From: Siphonodentalium dalli | Lineage: Eukaryota; Mollusca; Scaphopoda; Gadilida; Siphonodentaliidae | Direction: 5' to 3' | NCBI GenBank assembly: GCA_032622095.1 | Contig: CP136066.1 | Coordinates: forward strand, 43,973,835-44,037,834 | DNA: 64,000 nucleotides | Shown here: positions 46,840 to 57,911 of the stretch, one piece after another | Numbering within the stretch: the stretch's first letter is position 1 | How the letters are laid out: every line of letters begins with the position of its first letter | Made by a program: the position numbers and the translations under genes | Notes under the pieces: generated by a model | What the model saw: only the letters and a program-made list of their open reading frames with translations | Database searches by the model: none | What the model was told of the DNA's origin: nothing

Positions 46840-47030
46840 TGAACCTATATATTGCTATTGATATTTTGTCTCACCCAGAATGTGGCATGTATGTAATGGT
46901 GGTTAGAATATCAGCAATGTCACTAGTTAATATAGATTGTCATTGGGTGACTGCCCTTTACATTAGTCACTACATGTAGTTATGGTTAGCCTATATAGGA
47001 AGTAATATTGCCCAAGTTTATTAGCTATGG
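46840..47030. other. 3' flank of the KptA-like gene
   Basis: No AATAAA is seen within 150 bases of the stop. The closest candidate is AAATAAT just after it. Confidence 0.3.
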
Positions 47031-47044
47031 TGGCCAGTCTATCT

Positions 47045-47575
47045 AGCCAGCAATTTAGAATAGTCCATGTATCTAACAAGGGTGGAGCCTATATCTAGCT
47101 AGTTACATTAGTCACTATAGCTAGTCATAGAGATTAGTCAGTCTATCTAGGAGGATATAACTATCAATATGGCGGCTAGGATATATAGCCAGCAATTTAG
47201 AATAGTCCATGTATCTAACAAGGGTGGAGCCTATATCTAGCTAGTTACATTAGTCACTATAGCTAGTCATAGAGATTAGTCAGTCTATCTAGGAGGATAT
47301 AACTATCAATATGGCTAGCTATGGTGGCTAGGATATATAGCCAGCAATTTAGAATAGTGCATGTATCTAACAAGGGTGGAGCCTATATCTAGCTAGTTAC
47401 ATTAGTCACTATAGCTAGTCATAGAGATTAGTCAGTCTATCTAGGAGGATATAACTATCAATATGGCTAGCTATGGTGGCTAGAATATATAGCCAGCAAT
47501 TTAGAATAGCCCATGTAGGGTGGAGCCTATATCTAGCTAGTTACATTATAACTATCAATATGGCTAGCTAAATAG
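47045..47575. repeat. Tandem repeat, about 152 bp, 3.5 units
   Basis: 'AGCCAGCAATTTAGAATAG' recurs at 47045, 47187, 47339 and 47491, with 'GGGTGGAGCCTATATCTAG' and 'CACTATAGCTAGTCATAGAG' in each unit. Units are nearly identical apart from a 10-base GGCTAGCTAT difference. The last is truncated. Confidence 0.9.
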
Positions 47576-47599
47576 TATATATATATGTGTATATATATG

Positions 47600-48900
47600 T
47601 CAAATATAACCAAATCCGATTATCCATGCCCAAGGTACAGGTTGAACAGTTCATACAGAGACAAAATTCAGAATCAAGTCAAACAAGTGCTGTAATTCTG
47701 ATGCCGGTAAAAATAAATGGACGAAATTCAAAACAAATATCTATGTTACAGATGGACAGATGACGGTCTCCACTAATATAACCTTGACTTCTCCTTCGGA
47801 TCGGGCATAACAAGGGTGTATTAATAACTCCTATTCAGTAAGGTAGGGTTCATGACGAAAGACACCAATGACGTTGATTGATTTATATTAAACCGGCATT
47901 GATTTCCGGCATTAAGATATTCAGATAACATATATTGATACAATTTAAATGCATGCTGTAACACAAATGTCTCTTTTTATCGCCTGTTCAGCCCAAGTTA
48001 TATCAGTCTTCAGTTTTTTGTCATCCATTGGTCTTAACAGACACAGCATCTGAAAACAAAATAAAGTGAGGTATTTGTTACTTTCGGAAACAGGAAAAGT
48101 GCAAACCTCCAATCATGGGTGATACTTGTTGGTTACTGCTCCCATGCCCGCAAGCATTTTACTACATATATAAATGTATAATTAGTATATCGGGAAATAC
48201 ATCCATGTTGATTCAGATATAATCCTGTGGGATAGATATTGAACCTAATAAATACTCCACCAATGAATATACTATATGTTTGTTACACTTATAACACTTT
48301 GTAACTTACCCACTGAGGGCCTTTATTGGTAAATAAACTCTATTCTATTCTATAAATTAAACAAAGATTCATATAATAGATCCCAGTTTGAAAATGACAT
48401 TAAACAGTTATTTCTTTAAATAGAAAATGCATTGTCTCGCAACAGGTTTATGAGAAATAGAGAAAAGTGTTAAATAGTTGTCAGCATGTCTTCCCCTTTA
48501 ATTGGAAGATGCACTCTCAACAACTGTCAGATCAGAGTGGGCCCTAGCACTCATCTGCACTTCAGAGTTGTGAAATGCTGACAAGTTTAAGCGGTATTCA
48601 TGCTGAACAAACCTGACCAACATGCACCTCTTCATCTTCGAGTCAAAAGTGGATGTTTTAATAAACCAAGCACATCAATGTTATTAAGTTTGTCATAGGC
48701 TGATACAAATTTATTTTGGTTTTATTTTTGGCCAATAATGTAAATTGGTAGTTAAATTATCACTAGCCACAACAGAATATTTTTTGTTCACTGTGAATTA
48801 ATATCCTTAGTTAGATCTTGATGTTGTCAAGATCTAACAAGGGATAATGATTCATAGTAAGCAGCATGCATTAAGCCAGTAAAGCCACCACTGTTAAGTC
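47600..48900. other. No gene; a LINE-like tail near 48300
   Basis: The stretch 48290-48355 reads 'CCTTTATTGGTAAATAAACT' and CTATTCTATTCTAT, resembling the microsatellite tail of a non-LTR retrotransposon. Otherwise AT-rich with no recognised feature. Confidence 0.4.
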
Positions 48901-48909
48901 AATGCTTAG

Positions 48910-49446
48910 TCAAGTTGTCAATTCCCTTCCCCACTGGTCAGGAATTGTGGTCAGGGTGAGAGGCATACCAGCTGCATACCATATATAGCTCTCTTTCAAA
49001 ATGTCGCGAAATTTTCTGACAATGTTAGACGACACGGGAGTCACACATATTTCATTAGTGACTGTTTCTAAGTTATTAAACCAAGTGACTTCTAATGCAG
49101 CTTTTCGGCACATTTGTCTTTGTTTATGAATAGCTTTGATTTGGTTGAAACACTGTGCAGAAAGATTTCCAAAAGCTGTAGACACAAAGTGTTTTTTGTC
49201 TGGCTTGTCTATTTTATTTAATTGATTTAAACACGATGTAACATCCTCCATTGGCGGGATACATGTGAGCCGAGTGACGTCCGCCATAACTACTGGAGGT
49301 TCAATAACATTAATTAAATCTCCATCTGAAATGTCCGATATTCCATTAAGAATTTCAAGACTCAGAAATTTTGCTTTTGAGTTGAGACCCCATCTCTGAA
49401 TCTGATTGATAGAATCCAAAAACTCACCATTTTCATTGTCTGCCAT
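48910..49446 (-). CDS. Unrecognised 178-aa protein
   Basis: The ATG at 49446 lies in a good context (AAAGATGG). The frame is long for this AT-rich window and has balanced composition: an acidic N-terminus ('MADNENGEFLD'), 'DDISDGDLIN'-like acidic turns, 'DVTSCLNQLNKIDKPDKKHF', a basic helix 'QIKAIHKQRQMCRKAALEV' and 'NIVRKFRDILKESYIWYAAG'. It has no signal peptide, membrane segment or zinc-finger pattern. I do not recognise the family. Upstream on the same strand an overlapping frame (49681-49433) starts with MESSSQETNN and may be part of a spliced 5' region. An acceptor-like TTATATTTACAG lies near 49545. It is probably a host gene or a transposon accessory gene; the neighbours do not decide. 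Confidence 0.5.
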   Translation of the reverse strand: MADNENGEFLDSINQIQRWGLNSKAKFLSLEILNGISDISDGDLINVIEPPVVMADVTRLTCIPPMEDVTSCLNQLNKIDKPDKKHFVSTAFGNLSAQCFNQIKAIHKQRQMCRKAALEVTWFNNLETVTNEICVTPVSSNIVRKFRDILKESYIWYAAGMPLTLTTIPDQWGRELTT

Positions 49447-49699
49447 CTTTGCACTCTTTTCGCTTGCTACAGTATGACTGCTTGACTCTTTTGTAGATAT
49501 CTAATCTGAACTGAGTGTGCACTGTCAACTGCAACCTGGAGATTAATAGCTGTAAATATAAACAAAATTCATACCATGGGTGGGAACTGGGATTAATTAA
49601 ATAATAGTACTTTAGACTGTTTTGGTGTTTACTAGTACCGGTAGTAGAGATATTGTTTGTTTCTTGAGATGATGATTCCATGGAAAAAATTAATAACTA

Positions 49700-50700
49700 C
49701 CGTAATTCAATATTAATCAAACTTATTTGAATACTAGTACATGGTTCAACATTGGTTGGTGGAATAATTAATTTTAATACCATAATGTCATAATCATATT
49801 AATCTTATAAGTTATATTAATCTACTAGTAGCCACAACACAAATCAAGAGATTTGTCATTTAATTTTAACCAGATTTAACAAACAAATAAATTGAATTGT
49901 ATCAGAATCAGATGCTGCTGTGATGGTGAAATGAACTTGATAATCAATTAAATTGTTTATCATTTATGGTACAATATAAAGTCACTTTATACAGCTTTCC
50001 ATTATTGGCAATAATGGAAATGATAATATTGATAAATGATAAGTCAGATAACTAATGCAGAGCTGACAAAAGAGACCAAGCCTGTTGTCAGGAACAACCT
50101 TGAGTTTAACTAACCTTAAGGCTTAATGGCTTAAACTTGTTTATATTGATATAAAAATAAAATTATTCTAATTATCTCTAATAGAAAAGTCAATTTCAAC
50201 GAATTGTATTGTAAATGTCACGATTGCAACACTCTTACATGGCCTCATGTCATGCAATACCCAATAACATGCAATTATTCTCGGAGCTGGCACCCCAATG
50301 ACTAGGTCAACATGACCGCTTTCGCAGATAGAAGGATACGCACTACGTTCATGACTGAACTACCCAATGACCACCATCATTTACTGATGATTTAGTCTAG
50401 GAAAACGTCGTTTTATTGACTGAAATGTCTTAAATTGATACCTATTTGATCAAATATTCGTTGCAACAGCAACTATAACATACAGTTATTCTCCGCGCGT
50501 TTGCCGTATAAATTCTTATAATGTTAATTGTCTTAAATAACTCAATTTAATTGTAACTATTCTTAAAAACAAACTCACCTTTGCCGCTTTCAAAACTCCA
50601 AGGGCACGCATAGCGTGCGTGATTGCTGACGTCATTGTAGATTTTAGAGTTATCGTTCCTGAATGGGATAACCGCATGTCAAGATGTCCGCAATTGCGCT
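49700..50700. other. No gene seen
   Basis: AT-rich spacer between the 178-aa ORF and the promoter-like segment at 50727. A small inverted pair around AATGGAAA lies at 49997-50025. Confidence 0.35.
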
Positions 50701-50726
50701 TTATCATGACGACGGAAATTAACATT

Positions 50727-50795
50727 TTGCGCATGCGCAATAGTAATATCCTGTTATACGGTCAAGGTCGGAAATTTTGCGTGGCTGTCTTTCCA
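50727..50795 (+). promoter_or_regulatory. Promoter-like segment P, copy 2 (NRF-1-like site at 50727-50740)
   Basis: TTGCGCATGCGCAA is followed by 'TACGGTCAAGGTCGGAAATT' and 'TTGCGTGGCTGTCTTTCC', then ATGGCTGCG. It is the plus-strand counterpart of the minus-strand segment at 39530-39600. Order and spacing are conserved for about 65 bases. Confidence 0.45.
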
Positions 50796-50860
50796 TGGCT
50801 GCGCCCACTGAAATGCTGACTGCCAGGAATGACCGATTGGCAATTATCGCAATACGATAG
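50795..50860 (+). CDS. Possible 21-aa ORF after the promoter-like segment (weak)
   Basis: The ATG in TTCCATGGCTG begins MAAPTEMLTARNDRLAIIAI and stops at TAG. The start context and NRF-1-like site ~60 bases upstream are typical of a real first exon, but no donor is convincing. The last third of the frame belongs to the inverted sequence shared with 56820-56860. Confidence 0.2.
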   Translation: MAAPTEMLTARNDRLAIIAIR

Positions 50861-51231
50861 GGGAACAATTTGACGTTCGTACTCATATTACACCAATTTT
50901 TGTACCTGGCTTGCCTGTCCTAAGTTTCACGGGAAAATGGCTAATTTGATTATATTTGTCGTTATACAGTACAAGGCCCGTGGTTTTTTACATGTCCACG
51001 AAAGAACACGCGCGATTTTTCCGTGGTTTTTCCGTGTTCAAAATCTGAACTCGCCAAAAACGCGGTCTGATCACGTTTGAACACGCTCTGATCACGTTTG
51101 AACACAATACATCCACGCTATGATCACGGTACGACGAACGTGTGACCACGGCCAAATGATCACGTTTGAATACGGAACATCCACGCTATGACCACGGGTG
51201 ACCACAGCCATAACACAGGTGACCGCGACAT

Positions 51232-53190
51232 GAACACGGAGGAACATGGCTGAACACGGACCCATCGCTGGCGGCCGGAGCTTGGCACGCCGCGGTGGCG
51301 GAGCTCGCGGTGTGCGTTACGTAATTAGTTATCACCTCCCTAGTCCAAAATATATTCTCGAAATTGCTGCTCAAATTGGCAAAAGAGCAGCACCATTTTA
51401 TTTAACGGAAATTTCATCGAAATTCAACCCGTCGATTGTGAAAATTGGCCCAGAAAAAGTAAAGATACCAATATAGCGCGATTACTCATAAAATAACTTA
51501 TATATGGGAGTCGGAATTGTACCGATACACATGCATTATTTCAAGCAGGGTGCTAACTTAATACTAAATAACTCGAATATTTTGACAGGAACATATGACT
51601 ACCGGTATATATATTTATTCAATTTTATAGATTTACATCTTCCTGATCGAAAATATCTTGACGGGACCTTTGATAAATGTTCAATTTAGTTTCAATTAAG
51701 AATGTTTCTGGTATCAATGTCTGTTTAGTTTTAAACAAACCTTGATCACGTTTGAATATGGAACATCCACGCTATGACCACGGCCATAACACAGGTGACC
51801 GCGACATGAACACGGAGGAACATGGCTGAACACAGAGCCATCGCTGGCGGCCGGGGCTTGGCACGCCGCAGTGGCGGAGCTCGCGGTGTGCGTTACGTAA
51901 TTAATTATCACCTCCCTAGTCCAAAATATATTCTCGAAATCGTGTTCAGATTCTGAACACGCTCTGATCACGTTTGAACACGCTCTGATCATGTTTGAAC
52001 ACGGAACATCCACGCTATGATCACGGTACGACGAACGGGTGACCACGGCCAAAGGATCACGTTTGAACACGGAACATCCACGCTATGACCACGGGTGACC
52101 ACGGCCATAACACAGGTCACCGCGACATGAACACGGAGCCATCGCTGGCGGACGGAGCTTGGCACGCCGCGGTGGCGGAGCTCGCGGTGTGCGTTACATA
52201 ATTAGTTATCACCTCCCTAGTCCAAAATATATTCCTGAAATTGCTGCTCAACTTGGCAAATGAGCAGCACCATTTTATTTAACGGAATTTTATCGAAATT
52301 CAACCCGTCGATTGTGAAAATTGGCCCAGAAAAAGTAAAGATACCAATATAGCGCGATTACTCATAAAAATAACCTATATATGGGAGTCGGAATTATACC
52401 GATACACATGCATTATTTCAAGCAGGGTGCTAACTTAATACTAAATATCTCGAATGTTTTGACAGGAACATATGACTGTATATATTTATTGAATTTTATA
52501 GATTTACATCTTCCTGATCGAAAATATCTTGACGGGACCTTTGATAAATGTTCAATTTAGTTTCAATTAAGAATGTTTCTGGCATCAATGTCCGTTTAGT
52601 TTTAAACAAACCTTGATCACGTTTGAATACGGAACATCCACTATGACCAAGGGTGACCACGGCATAACACAGGTGACCGCGACATGAACACGGAGGAACA
52701 TGGCTGAACACGGAGCCATCGCTGGCGGCCGGGGCTTGGCACGCCGCGGTGGCGGAGCTCGCGGTGTGCGTTACTTAATTAATTATCACCTCCCTAGCCC
52801 AAAATATATTCTCGAAATTGCTGCTCAAATTGGCAAATGAGCAGCACCATGTTATTTAACGGAAATTTCATCGAAATTCAACCCGTCGATTGTGAAAATT
52901 GGCCTAGAGAAAGTAAAGATACCAATATACCGCGATTACTCATACAAATAACTTATATATGGGAGTCCGAATGGTACCGATACACTTGCGTTATTTCAAG
53001 AAAGGTGCTAACTTTATACTAAATATCTCGAATATTTTGACAATAACATATGACTATATATATTTATTGAATTTTATAGATTTACATCTTCCTGATCGAA
53101 TATATCTTGACGGGACCTTTGATAAATGTTCAATTTAGATTCAATTTAGAATGTTTCTGGTATCAATGTCCGTTTAGTTTTAAACAAACC
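51232..53190. repeat. Tandem ~570-bp units, three full and one deleted
   Basis: Each unit begins 'CATGAACACGGAGGAACATGG' (or a shortened form), passes 'CGCTGGCGGCCGG', 'GGTGGCGGAGCTCGCGG', 'GTGTGCGTTACGTAATTA' and 'TTGCTGCTCAAATTGGCAAA', and ends 'TTTAGTTTTAAACAAACCTT'. Full units run about 51232-51740, 52115-52615 and 52690-53190. The unit at 51810-51950 lacks the 3' two-thirds. Confidence 0.8.
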
Positions 53191-53199
53191 TTCGAACGT

Positions 53200-54535
53200 T
53201 GTGTCGGATCAGAACCTTTCAACTGATTTTACTCCAATATATTTACACGAACATATGAATATTTAATATGTGTTAAAAGAATAATATATTCTGACCTGAT
53301 GTACATGTAATTCGTTACATGGAAACTATTTCGATGGATGGGTGGCTTCGTTTTGCTAATTCTTTCATACGTGTATAATCGATATCCGTAACCAGCGCAG
53401 AGGGCTTCATCTCAAAATGTGCAGACACCATCGAAAACAAAGAGGTCAGCTAAATTAAGTACAATTCGACAAATAGTGTTGATACGGTTCGTTTTGGGGC
53501 TTAGTGTTGTATTGAAAAATTTAGTTTTTCAAATTTAAATTTTTGAAAATGATTTTTCACCAATGCAACTGAAATAGTCCTGGTAAATTCTAAAAAGAAA
53601 GTAAAATTAAAAAAAATTTTTGTTGAAAGTCCATCAATACAACTATAACGGTAATTTAAAAAAGGGCAGTAGGAAGACGACCAATCCTGGCCATACTGTT
53701 CCTGCGCAAAACAAATTATCCACTTGTTTTCACTGTTGTAATGTAAATGTGTTTTGTGCGAATAAAGTATCTAATCTGATCTAAAAAAAAATCTTGGGCA
53801 ATCTTTGAGGGGCAGATGTCTGGGATGCAATCACCCGTATCCCGCGATTAGAAACTGTACTCTGTAACCGATGTCCCATATCTGTAAACTCCGTGTGAAA
53901 TTGTCTCTCCGAGGTGCAATGCATCATGCATGTATGTGCGTAGGACGTGGAGCCTATGTTGTGAGTGTACAAATCATGCAATGCATGTAGCCCTGTTCAG
54001 TTATCACTAACTATATATTCCGCAGGCACCCGGAAATTAATAACGGACGGACAAAAATGAGACAATGGGCTAATCAAGCCATTGTTTAGAGATTATCAAA
54101 AAGGTGCCATTTCCTGCTATGCCTTTTAAAAAGTGGCGATGGGTGAAGTCGATTTTTTTTATATGAGATATGGACATTAAATTAACTCATTCGATGTCAG
54201 GTTCGGTCGTACCAAGAATGGGAATGTTCCCCGCCTGTGCATTGGGTATGTGGCATTATAACCACCTGCGCGTACAATGAAATATATATTTATTTATGAA
54301 ATGCTGATTTTTCTCCGATTATTTTGACAGAAACATGTGAATATTTTGTCAATTTCAAAAGCTTATCTGTGGATATCCGAGTCCGTCTTCAGATCGAAAA
54401 TATTTCCCCAGGAACTTTGTTTCGTTCTCAATTTAGTTAACCTGGGTGTTGGTGTGAGACATGCGGAATACCAACAAATTATTATTTATGTTTTAATCCA
54501 TTGTTTTGTTTTTCTCGTTTTATTTACAAGACAGT
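53200..54535. other. Interior of the 5.7-kb element, no gene seen
   Basis: A short exon-like stretch follows CGTAACCAG at 53397 ('AEGFISKCADTIENKE') but is unsupported. 'GCGAATAAAGTATCTAATC' near 53758 looks like a retroelement tail. Confidence 0.3.
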
Positions 54536-54539
54536 TTTT

Positions 54540-55440
54540 ATACGCCCTTTTTGAAAAAAGGTCGTATTATGTTATCAGTCCGTCTGTCAGTCCGTCCGTC
54601 TAGCCGTCCGTCCGTTAACATTTTTGGTTTCCGATCGATAACTCCAGTTTTAATTATTTGATCTGAACCAAAGTTGGTATGTGTATTTCCCAGCTAAAGA
54701 TACAGGCCAAGTTCGAATATAGGTTCCGTCCAAATATTTTTACATGAGTTACGGCCCTTTTTCGACTTAGAATTTGACCGTCTGTTAACATTTTTGGTTT
54801 CCGACCGATAACTCCAGTTTGGATTATTTGATCTGAACCAAAGTTGGTATGTGTATTTCCCAGCTAAAGATACAGGCCAAGTTCGAATATGGGTTCCGTC
54901 CAATATTATTTTTACATGAGTTACGGCCTTTTTCGACTTAGAATTTGACCGTCTGTTAACATTTTTGGTTTCCGACCGATAACTCCAGTTTGGATTATTT
55001 GATCTGAACCAAAGTTGGTATGTGTATTTCCCAGCTAAAGATACGGGCCAAGTTCGAATATGGGTTCCGTCCAGATATTTTTACATGAGTTACGGCCCTT
55101 TTTCAACTTAGAATTTGACCAATTTCATAACATTTTGGTTTCCGACCGATAACTCCAGTTTTGATTATTTGAGCTGAACCAAAGCTGGTATGTGTATTTC
55201 CCAGCTAAAACTACAGGCCAAGTTTGAATATAGGTTCTGTCTAATTATTTTTACATGAGTTATGGCCATTTTTTCGACTTAGAATTTGACCACATTTTGG
55301 CATTGAAATTAGATGTATATCAGATTTTCTTCAAATGTAAGCTCAAAGTATTATCTTATTTTGCGATAGTACAATTCGAAATGGCTAAAGGGCGTATTTT
55401 GCCACGCCCTAGCGATGCTCTTGTTGTTTTACTGTACCAC
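54540..55440. repeat. 170-bp tandem repeat, four units plus flanks
   Basis: Units start at 'AACATTTTTGGTTTCCGAYC' near 54617, 54787, 54957 and 55128. Each carries 'GATAACTCCAGTTT', 'CTGAACCAAAGTTGGTATG', 'CCCAGCTAAAGATAC' and 'ACATGAGTTACGGCC'. The array is entered through 'TACGCCCTTTTTGAAAAAAG' and 'GTCCGTCCGTC' and left through 'GGGCGTATTTTGCCACGCCC'. The left part matches the scrap at 13850-13990 in inverse orientation. Confidence 0.88.
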
Positions 55441-55449
55441 ACGCAAATA

Positions 55450-56280
55450 TTATCAGGAAGGTCTTTATAAACACTCGGGTGAAACTGTCTGTTTCCAATA
55501 TATCAATCCTCGACGATACGAATATTATCTGTCATATCAATTTACGAATAATTCCATAATATCAAATGACGGAATTATTTAAGATTGATTATGTGATCGA
55601 ATTGATGTTATTGTACGCACCAAATGAATCAGACTCATTTTACTTGCAATATTTATCTATTGAATGTTATGAGACACATTTACACCAGCTGGTCAGTGCG
55701 CGCGTAATCAGCGTTTATAAAAGAAAATTACCAGACATTTGTACATTTATAACGTAATTGTTTAAATGAATCCGTGTGAAATCTATATTACTGAAATATC
55801 TCGCCAAACTTGGGTGCATTGGAACAGTTATGTAGAGTGGGATGTCATAATGACAACAAACTGAATAAAACATTTAATGAATTTTTTGTAATGTTATATC
55901 CAACTTTTCAGCCATTTGTTAGAACACGATATTGCCGCACAAACTACCGAAACCATTTGCGTACATGTAAAATGAACAAACACAAGAAAATATGAATGCC
56001 AACTAAAATAAAATGCGACAACAAAACATGACACGGATATAAAGGCCATTGACACGGATTAACAAATATGCATATATATATATATATATATATAATTAAA
56101 TATATGAAATTGTTTTTTATTATAAAAGATTTTATCTGACAATTCTTTATTCATTGACGAAAGCAATCTGGGCCAAATATACCCGAAAAAAGCCTACCGC
56201 AAGTAATACTGCGGCAACTCTTTGATGTCGCAGATTATTCACACCTCCCGCACTGTCCCTGAAAAGAGTAGATGCCGCTC
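55450..56280. other. Interior of the 5.7-kb element; TA microsatellite at 56074-56094
   Basis: Two short plus-strand frames (55566-55757 and 55810-55995) have no recognised motif. Confidence 0.35.
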
Positions 56281-56909
56281 TGCACTGGGGTGAAGACCAC
56301 GCCGTAAACACGGCTGACCACGCTATTAACACGGCATGAACACGACTTCAACACGGATGACCACGGCGTGCAATCAGATGACCACGGCATGTACATGCAG
56401 TGTTCAGACCGTTTTTGAACACGCTGGCCATTTTGTCGAAATTGATCATGCTAAGAACACGACTTCAACACGAATGACCATGGCGTGAACTCGGATGACC
56501 ACAGCATGTACACGCCGTGTTCAGACCGTTTTTGAACACGCTGGCCATTTTTCTGAAGTTGACCACGCTAAGACCACGCTCGATTTTTCCGTGTTAAAAT
56601 GTTGGCCACGCGTGGTTTTGAAAAAACCACGGGCCTTGTACTGTATACATATTTATCACCCTATTTAATATTTATTATTCATTTTCATAAAAATCAAATA
56701 AAAGAAGCCGAAGATGACATGTTTAAAATGTTTGAAGCATGAATTTGGCGATATGTTGTTTTCAAAGTTGTTATCAGAGTACGTTATACTTGTGATAGTT
56801 ACGTTACGCACACGGTGTTCCCCTATCGTATTGCGATAATCGCCAACCGGAATGACCTTCGTTGCTTTGAAATGTTGCGTTTTTGATTGATCGAAAACGC
56901 GGTCCACTA

Positions 56910-57902
56910 GGGTACAGGACGTTTCGTAACATGGTCGTTTCGTCCCTGGACGTTTCGTACCATCTGGTCGTTTCGTACCATATTTTTTGTCGTTTCGTAC
57001 CGCATTGTTTGGTCGTTTCGTACCGTAACGATGTAGGAAATCAATTGGTTGTTTCGTACCATGTAGGAAATCGTTTCGTACCGTGTCTTGTACCATGTTG
57101 TGAATGTGGGGAAAACAGTATTGATTTCATACCTTATTCTTTATTTTAATATGATATGATATCCAAGTCGAAAATTGTTACCCAGGTCACCACTCGGAAT
57201 AAGTTACAATACTTTATAAATGCGAATATTGGATTCTGAAATATAGTTTCAATATGCCTATAAAAAAAAGAAGAAGAAGAAACAGCTAAAAAGAAAAGGT
57301 CTCGTTTTCATGGTAATGAGCTGACTAAGTGGCTTGTTTTCTAGACTACTACAACTGATGGACCCTAACTAGTTAGTGGTTTACCTGTGCAAACAATGAA
57401 CATTAAAGTTATATAGCAACACCCAAAAGACAACAAAGCACCATACATGCAACACCGGTGTACATGCAGGCCATGCACGTTGAAATGACAACTCCGACTC
57501 CAACGAGAATAGACCATTCGACCTTCGAAAAACAACTTTTGAAGGCATGTGCAAATTTTTTTGCTCCAGCAGTTGCCAGTCGTTGTCGAATCGGCTGAAT
57601 AGGATGTTAATTGTTACAATCATGTCATACAATATTGTTGTCAATTATAAAATACTGTTGTTAATGTTAATATGTTGTTATTTTAAAATAAAGAATAACG
57701 TATGAAATCAACACTGTTTTCCCCCCATTCACAACATGGTACAAGACACGGTACGAAACGATTTCCTACATGGTACGAAACAACCAATTGATTTCCTATA
57801 GGGTACGAAACGACCAAACAATGCGGTACGAAACAACCAAATAATATGGTACGAAACGCCCAGATGGTACGAAACGACCATGGTACGAAACGTCTAGAAT
57901 CA
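56910..57902. mobile_element. Non-autonomous element with GTTTCGTACC arrays as TIRs and 9-bp duplication
   Basis: It is flanked by the direct repeat GGTCCACTA (56901-56909 and 57903-57911). Both ~240-base arms consist of tandem GGTCGTTTCGTACCAT-type words and are reverse complements of each other, meeting 'GAAAACAGT..TTGATTTCAT' inside. The 9-base duplication and long arms fit the Mutator superfamily. The core (57150-57670) has no transposase. The 143-aa minus frame across the left arm is the repeat translated. Diverged relatives lie at 7110 and 8580. Confidence 0.88.
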
Positions 57903-57911
57903 GGTCCACTA

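Larger units (their letters stand above)
50965..56645. mobile_element. 5.7-kb TIR element flanked by TA, with ACCACG-rich ends
   Basis: TACAGTACAAGGCCCGTGG at the left is mirrored exactly at the right; both ends are set in TATA, so the target duplication is TA or TATA. Subterminal regions (51000-51240 and 56290-56600) are filled with GAACACG and GACCACG words. Inside lie the 51232-53190 and 54617-55300 arrays. Frames of 60-120 aa inside carry no transposase signature, so it looks non-autonomous. A further inverted pair (TTCCCCTATCGTATTGCGAT type) lies outside the TIRs at 50830-50865 and 56818-56855. Confidence 0.8.

Noticed and set aside
51714-52070. 118-aa minus frame with repeated SNVIRACS-like words
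   Set aside because: It translates the GAACACG/GATCACG arrays of the 5.7-kb element.
53397-53446. Exon-like stretch AEGFISKCADTIENKE
   Set aside because: Very short, lies inside a transposable element, and the donor GTCAGC is poor.
56665-57096. 143-aa minus frame and 88-aa plus frame
   Set aside because: Both translate the GTTTCGTACC terminal arrays.
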